Shown: piece by piece, positions 61,901 to 64,000 of the stretch
Layout of the letters: each line of letters starts with the position of its first letter
How positions within the stretch are numbered: the stretch's first letter is position 1
NCBI RefSeq assembly: GCF_019634775.1
Contig: NZ_JAHCAS010000001.1
Coordinates: 2,300,894 to 2,364,893 of the forward strand
DNA: 64,000 nt
Reading direction: 5' to 3'
Source: Dokdonella sp.
GTDB lineage: Bacteria > Pseudomonadota > Gammaproteobacteria > Xanthomonadales > Rhodanobacteraceae
The notes under the pieces: model-generated
The model's input: the letters and a program-made list of their open reading frames with translations, nothing else
What the model was told of the DNA's origin: nothing
The model's database searches: none
Made by a program: the position numbers and the translations under genes

Positions 61901-62841
61901 AACTGAAACATCTGCACTGGCCGGATCCGCCGCCGGGGCAGGAGAACGCGCCCGGAGCACTCAGTGGCGTCGCCCCCTCCTCGCTGCCGCCGCTGCACCT
62001 TTGGGTCGGCGAACTGCGCCTCGGCGCCGCCAACCTTGGCGAGGCGCGCTTCGAGAGCCGGCCGAGCCAGGACGGCATGCACATCGACTTGCTCGAGACC
62101 GCTTCAGCAGCACTCGACATGCGTGCACGTGGTGAATGGACCGGTGCTGCCAGCGACAGTCGTTCGCATCTTGTCATCGACATGACCGCGCAAAGCCTCG
62201 GGCGCATGCTCGACGCCTTCGGCTTCGCCGGCATCATCGACGGCGGCAAGACGCTTGCGCGCATCGACGCGCAATGGCCCGGCGCGCCGGCCGCGTTCGC
62301 CCTCGCCAACCTCGACGGCACGCTCGAACTGTCGGTCGACAAGGGGCGCATCCTCGAGGTCAATCCCGGTGCCGGCGGGCGCCTGTTCGGGCTGCTCTCG
62401 CTGACCGAGATTCCACGCCGCCTGTCACTCGACTTCAGCGACCTGTTCCGCTCGGGCATGAGCTTCAACGAGATCAAGGGGCGCTTCGTCCTGCGCGACG
62501 GCAATGCCTTCACCGAGGGCCTGCACATCGACAGCCCGGCTGCGAGCATCGATATCACGGGCCGAACCGGCCTGCGCGCGCGCGACTACGACCAGCAGAT
62601 GGTCGTGACGCCACGCGCCGGTGCGACCCTGCCGGTGGTCGGCGCCATCGCCGGCGGCCCGGTCGGCGCCGCCGCTGGCCTCGTCGTGCAGGGCCTGATC
62701 GGCAAGCAGATCAACGAGGTCGCGCAGTCGCGCTACCGGGTCGGCGGTAGCTGGGACAAGCCTGACATCACCCTGCTCGCGCGCGAGCGTACGCCGGCGA
62801 CGAAACGCGGTGCCGGCGAAGTGTCAGGGCCGCAGCCATAG
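58993..62841 (+). CDS. yhdP: YhdP family AsmA-like phospholipid transport protein
   Basis: 1,282-residue member of the YhdP (DUF3971/AsmA-like) family, large inner-membrane anchored periplasmic bridges implicated in moving phospholipid to the outer membrane. One N-terminal membrane helix (FAVVGTLAGLVILVAIMVGV) is followed by a long beta-rich periplasmic region of repeating-groove type; the conserved C-terminal part includes LSVDKGRILEVNPGAGGRLF, GLLSLTEIPRRLSLDFSDLF, GMSFNEIKGRFVLRDGNAFT and QMVVTPRAGATLPVVGAIAG. E. coli YhdP is 1,266 residues. It directly follows rng. Confidence 0.92.
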   Translation: MNTRRRLRRLRFAVVGTLAGLVILVAIMVGVMRLALPWLAHNPERVAAWLSARLDRPVTLAHVEEHWTHAGPRLALNGLVIGAGRAGESEILLPRAELALNLYAPFQRNRAWNEFRLIGLDLALERGSDGAWSVSGLAAPREGADDNLSMGVLGAIVLVDFKLVVRDPARALDARFEIPELRVVNLGRMTRVLGRIGRAGATSPPFALVSDFDLEAKSGSAWLGGSGVDLAEVGREHGVAGLALPAGQGDIEIWLDWKASVVDDVRARIDLRDATLAATTAVAAAPGVDVEPRALFDRLAFVARWQRNADGWTFDLADGRFSRRGIETEGLRVQAVQSGGEAAREWRFAASAVPIEPLGSFAMLPAAVPAKLREWLYAANPGGQITTFEGRWRAPDDFAIDARVEGFAAEDARVIPGVDHLDFHLRGDAAGLLLELPRQAARFDYPYAFPTPFDFSAIEGDIIAWPDADGWHLRTPQVAIESARYAIDLRGGLHFADDGSRPLLDVQALVPHAEVPSAKGFWPIRVMPPPARAWLDRALVDGRVREGRVVFRGDLDDWPFEKPTGRFEAKADLTDLLLDFLPGWPRAERIDLVARFINAGMLATVSAGQSKALVIDRAEASIARFGDAVLDLKVQAHGPGPVLIDYLRATPIGATYVDALRGLSVGGQGKVGFTLRVPFADVDTLTLDGSADLVDADLGESTWALEFAKASGRVAFSQDSVHAEKLAVQVDGHAAELALAIGSATKDRDNVLEAALDAALPVATVFARVPELAPAFVRFPGQAQWQARLAVGAERGAAPSRRQLDLSSDLRGIAIDLPAPLAKAAADVRPFSLSLDIPPLDRPFTASLGNLHVRGRIPGPTSTLAVRADFGDARNSVVPDHGIAIGGLVAELDLGGWMDLARAGASGDSSLRGVDLEVGTLILGGRDLGSTRLAIESGDDAMHVRFSGAAIDGTVRVPSADLARSGITAELKHLHWPDPPPGQENAPGALSGVAPSSLPPLHLWVGELRLGAANLGEARFESRPSQDGMHIDLLETASAALDMRARGEWTGAASDSRSHLVIDMTAQSLGRMLDAFGFAGIIDGGKTLARIDAQWPGAPAAFALANLDGTLELSVDKGRILEVNPGAGGRLFGLLSLTEIPRRLSLDFSDLFRSGMSFNEIKGRFVLRDGNAFTEGLHIDSPAASIDITGRTGLRARDYDQQMVVTPRAGATLPVVGAIAGGPVGAAAGLVVQGLIGKQINEVAQSRYRVGGSWDKPDITLLARERTPATKRGAGEVSGPQP

Positions 62842-62984
62842 GGAAGAGGAGTGGCCACGCACCACGCACTCCCGTGCCAGTTGAAGCGTGCGAGCCCGTC
62901 ACCCTGGTGCGGACGCACGTGCACGGGAGGGCAGATCGCAGCGTCATCCCACGTTCGGGCGCCGATGCGGCGCGCGCCATCGCT

Positions 62985-63689
62985 TCAGCGGTTGCGTACG
63001 AGAACCACGGTGATGTTGTCGGCACCGCCGCCATCGAGGGCGGCCAGCACGAGTTGGTCAACGCACTCCTGCGCCGAAAGCTCGGAACGGGCGAGGACCG
63101 CGGCGATCTCGGCGTCGCCGACTTCCTCGGTGAGGCCGTCGCTGCACAGCAGGATCTGCGTGCCGGGGTGGAACTCGCCGCGTACCGTCTCGACACGCAG
63201 CGCCTGCGGATCGGTCACGCCGAGCGCCTGGGTGACGACGTTGCGGTGCGGATGGCTGCGCGCCTGCTCGACCGTGATCGCGCCCTGGTCGATCAGTTCC
63301 TGCACGTAGGAGTGGTCCTGCGAAATCTGCTTGAGCCCGCCGTTCCACAGATAGATGCGGCTGTCGCCGACCCAGGCGATCTCGAACTCGCGCTCGCTGA
63401 TCAGGCGCATGGTGGCGATCGTCGTGCCCATCGGCAGGGCTTCGCTGCGGCGGTTCGAGTGCCTGATGATTTCCTCGTCGGCCAGTTGCACGGCACGCAC
63501 CAAGGGCGTGCCCTTGCCGACCTCGGCGACAAGGGTGTCGCGCGCGATTGCGCTGGCGACTTCGCCATGTTCATGTCCGCCCATGCCGTCGGCGACGAGC
63601 CACACGCCGAGGTCGGCATCGGCGTAATACGTGTCTTCGTTGTGCTCGCGGCGCAAACCGACGTGCGTGCTGTGGCCGAATTCGATCAT
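62985..63689 (-). CDS. PP2C-family serine/threonine protein phosphatase
   Basis: Cytoplasmic metal-dependent phosphatase of the Stp/PrpC type. Motifs: GLRREHNEDTYYADADLGVW, VADGMGGHEHGEVASAIARD, GTTIATMRLISEREFEIAWV, GDSRIYLWNGGLKQISQDHS, LLCSDGLTEEVGDAEIAAVL and DGGGADNITVVLVR, which supply the metal-binding aspartates. From ATG 63689 it is 234 residues, the normal bacterial size; an extension to 63851 is not conserved. Its usual partner, a serine/threonine kinase, is not in the window, so the target is unknown. It is convergent with yhdP. Confidence 0.93.
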   Translation of the reverse strand: MIEFGHSTHVGLRREHNEDTYYADADLGVWLVADGMGGHEHGEVASAIARDTLVAEVGKGTPLVRAVQLADEEIIRHSNRRSEALPMGTTIATMRLISEREFEIAWVGDSRIYLWNGGLKQISQDHSYVQELIDQGAITVEQARSHPHRNVVTQALGVTDPQALRVETVRGEFHPGTQILLCSDGLTEEVGDAEIAAVLARSELSAQECVDQLVLAALDGGGADNITVVLVRNR

Positions 63690-63895
63690 GCGCGCTCGAT
63701 CAAGAAATCTGGTGGAAGAGTCCGGGTTCCCTGCACGCGACCCGACCCCAGCGGGTGCCGCCGAACGCCGGCATGATGCCGCGTGCCTCGCGGCGGGGCA
63801 AGCCGCAGCATCGAAGCCGATGCTGCGTTTCGCCATGCGGGCCATGCGCAAAACGGCAAAGGAAGCCGCAAAGGGCCAGATGGGCCGTTACGACC

Positions 63896-64000
63896 TCACT
63901 CGAAGCCGTCGCTGAAGATCCGGTCCCCGGGCCCGTCAGCCGGCGGGCCGGCCGGCCAGAACCCGCCGCGCGCGGTGAAGTCGCCGCCCTGCATCACCCC
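63896..64000 (-). CDS. C-terminal part of a secreted DGFE-motif protein (cut by window edge)
   Basis: Only the last 34 codons are visible, reading leftward to TGA at 63896: GVMQGGDFTARGGFWPAGPP then ADGPGDRIFSDGFE. The pattern is clearly related to the end of the 22989-23270 protein (GAMSGGDFTAKAGYWPVGGL then PDDRIFRNGFD), so it is a second member of the same small secreted family. The upstream part lies beyond the window. Confidence 0.75.
   Translation of the reverse strand, partial: GVMQGGDFTARGGFWPAGPPADGPGDRIFSDGFE

Overview
The window is GC-rich chromosomal DNA whose gene neighbourhoods are typical of Gammaproteobacteria (queG|nnr-tsaE-amiC-mutL; pcnB-folK-panB-panC; gcvR-bcp divergent from dapA-bamC; rsfS-rlmH-maf ... 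rng-yhdP). Three further traits point to the Lysobacterales/Xanthomonadales, perhaps a Rhodanobacteraceae (Dokdonella-like) organism: GTAG-type REP repeats, a TGTGA-N6-TCACA (Crp/Clp-type) site, and secreted proteins carrying an 'IFxDGFE' C-terminal motif. The taxonomic call is inference. No phage, IS element, CRISPR array or plasmid functions were seen.

Layout. 1-9 kb: lpxH (cut by the window edge) and a periplasmic cyclophilin, then a tightly overlapping minus-strand operon bepA-phoB-phoR-ppk-ppx that links envelope quality control, phosphate sensing and polyphosphate turnover. 9-19 kb: grxC, NAD-type isocitrate dehydrogenase, thiD, a FadL-like outer-membrane barrel, a PIN-PhoH ATPase, bcp-gcvR, dapA-bamC, fdxA and tRNA-Glu(CTC). 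19-27 kb: pcnB-folK-panB-panC, with panD separated from panBC by a secreted fibre-like S74 gene and a small 'RNGFD' protein. 27-41 kb: queG, nnr-tsaE-amiC-mutL, a DUF1684 protein, crotonase, FKBP isomerase, a compact DUF1289-NUDIX-sulfurtransferase operon, rsfS-rlmH and maf. Two large arrays of REP repeats lie at 34.1-34.6 and 39.7-40.5 kb.

41.1-57.4 kb is an accessory block of giant secreted proteins inserted between maf and rng, which are housekeeping genes. It holds (i) a 286-residue secreted DUF1566 (Lcl C-terminal, C-type-lectin-like) protein; (ii) a roughly 3,175-residue surface protein that begins with a second DUF1566 domain, continues through an InlB-like repeat, beta-helices, YDG/MBG modules and five copies of an unnamed 150-residue module, and is split by a one-base frameshift; and (iii) a 1,557-residue beta-helix protein with eight near-identical 69-residue tandem repeats. 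The last two share DUF11, a DGFE motif and a common C-terminal domain. rng, yhdP, a PP2C phosphatase and a truncated 'DGFE' paralogue close the window.

The most striking observation is that the two DUF1566 domains share a 122-bp, indel-free 3' segment. In the coding part compared, 19 of 20 substitutions fall at codon positions 1 and 2, mostly in NNC codons, and every difference is compatible with an adenine in a common template. This is the signature expected of diversity-generating retroelement (DGR) variable regions. No reverse transcriptase or template repeat was found in the window, so any DGR machinery would have to act from elsewhere. The second variable region sits near the N-terminus of the giant repeat protein instead of at a protein C-terminus, which is unusual.
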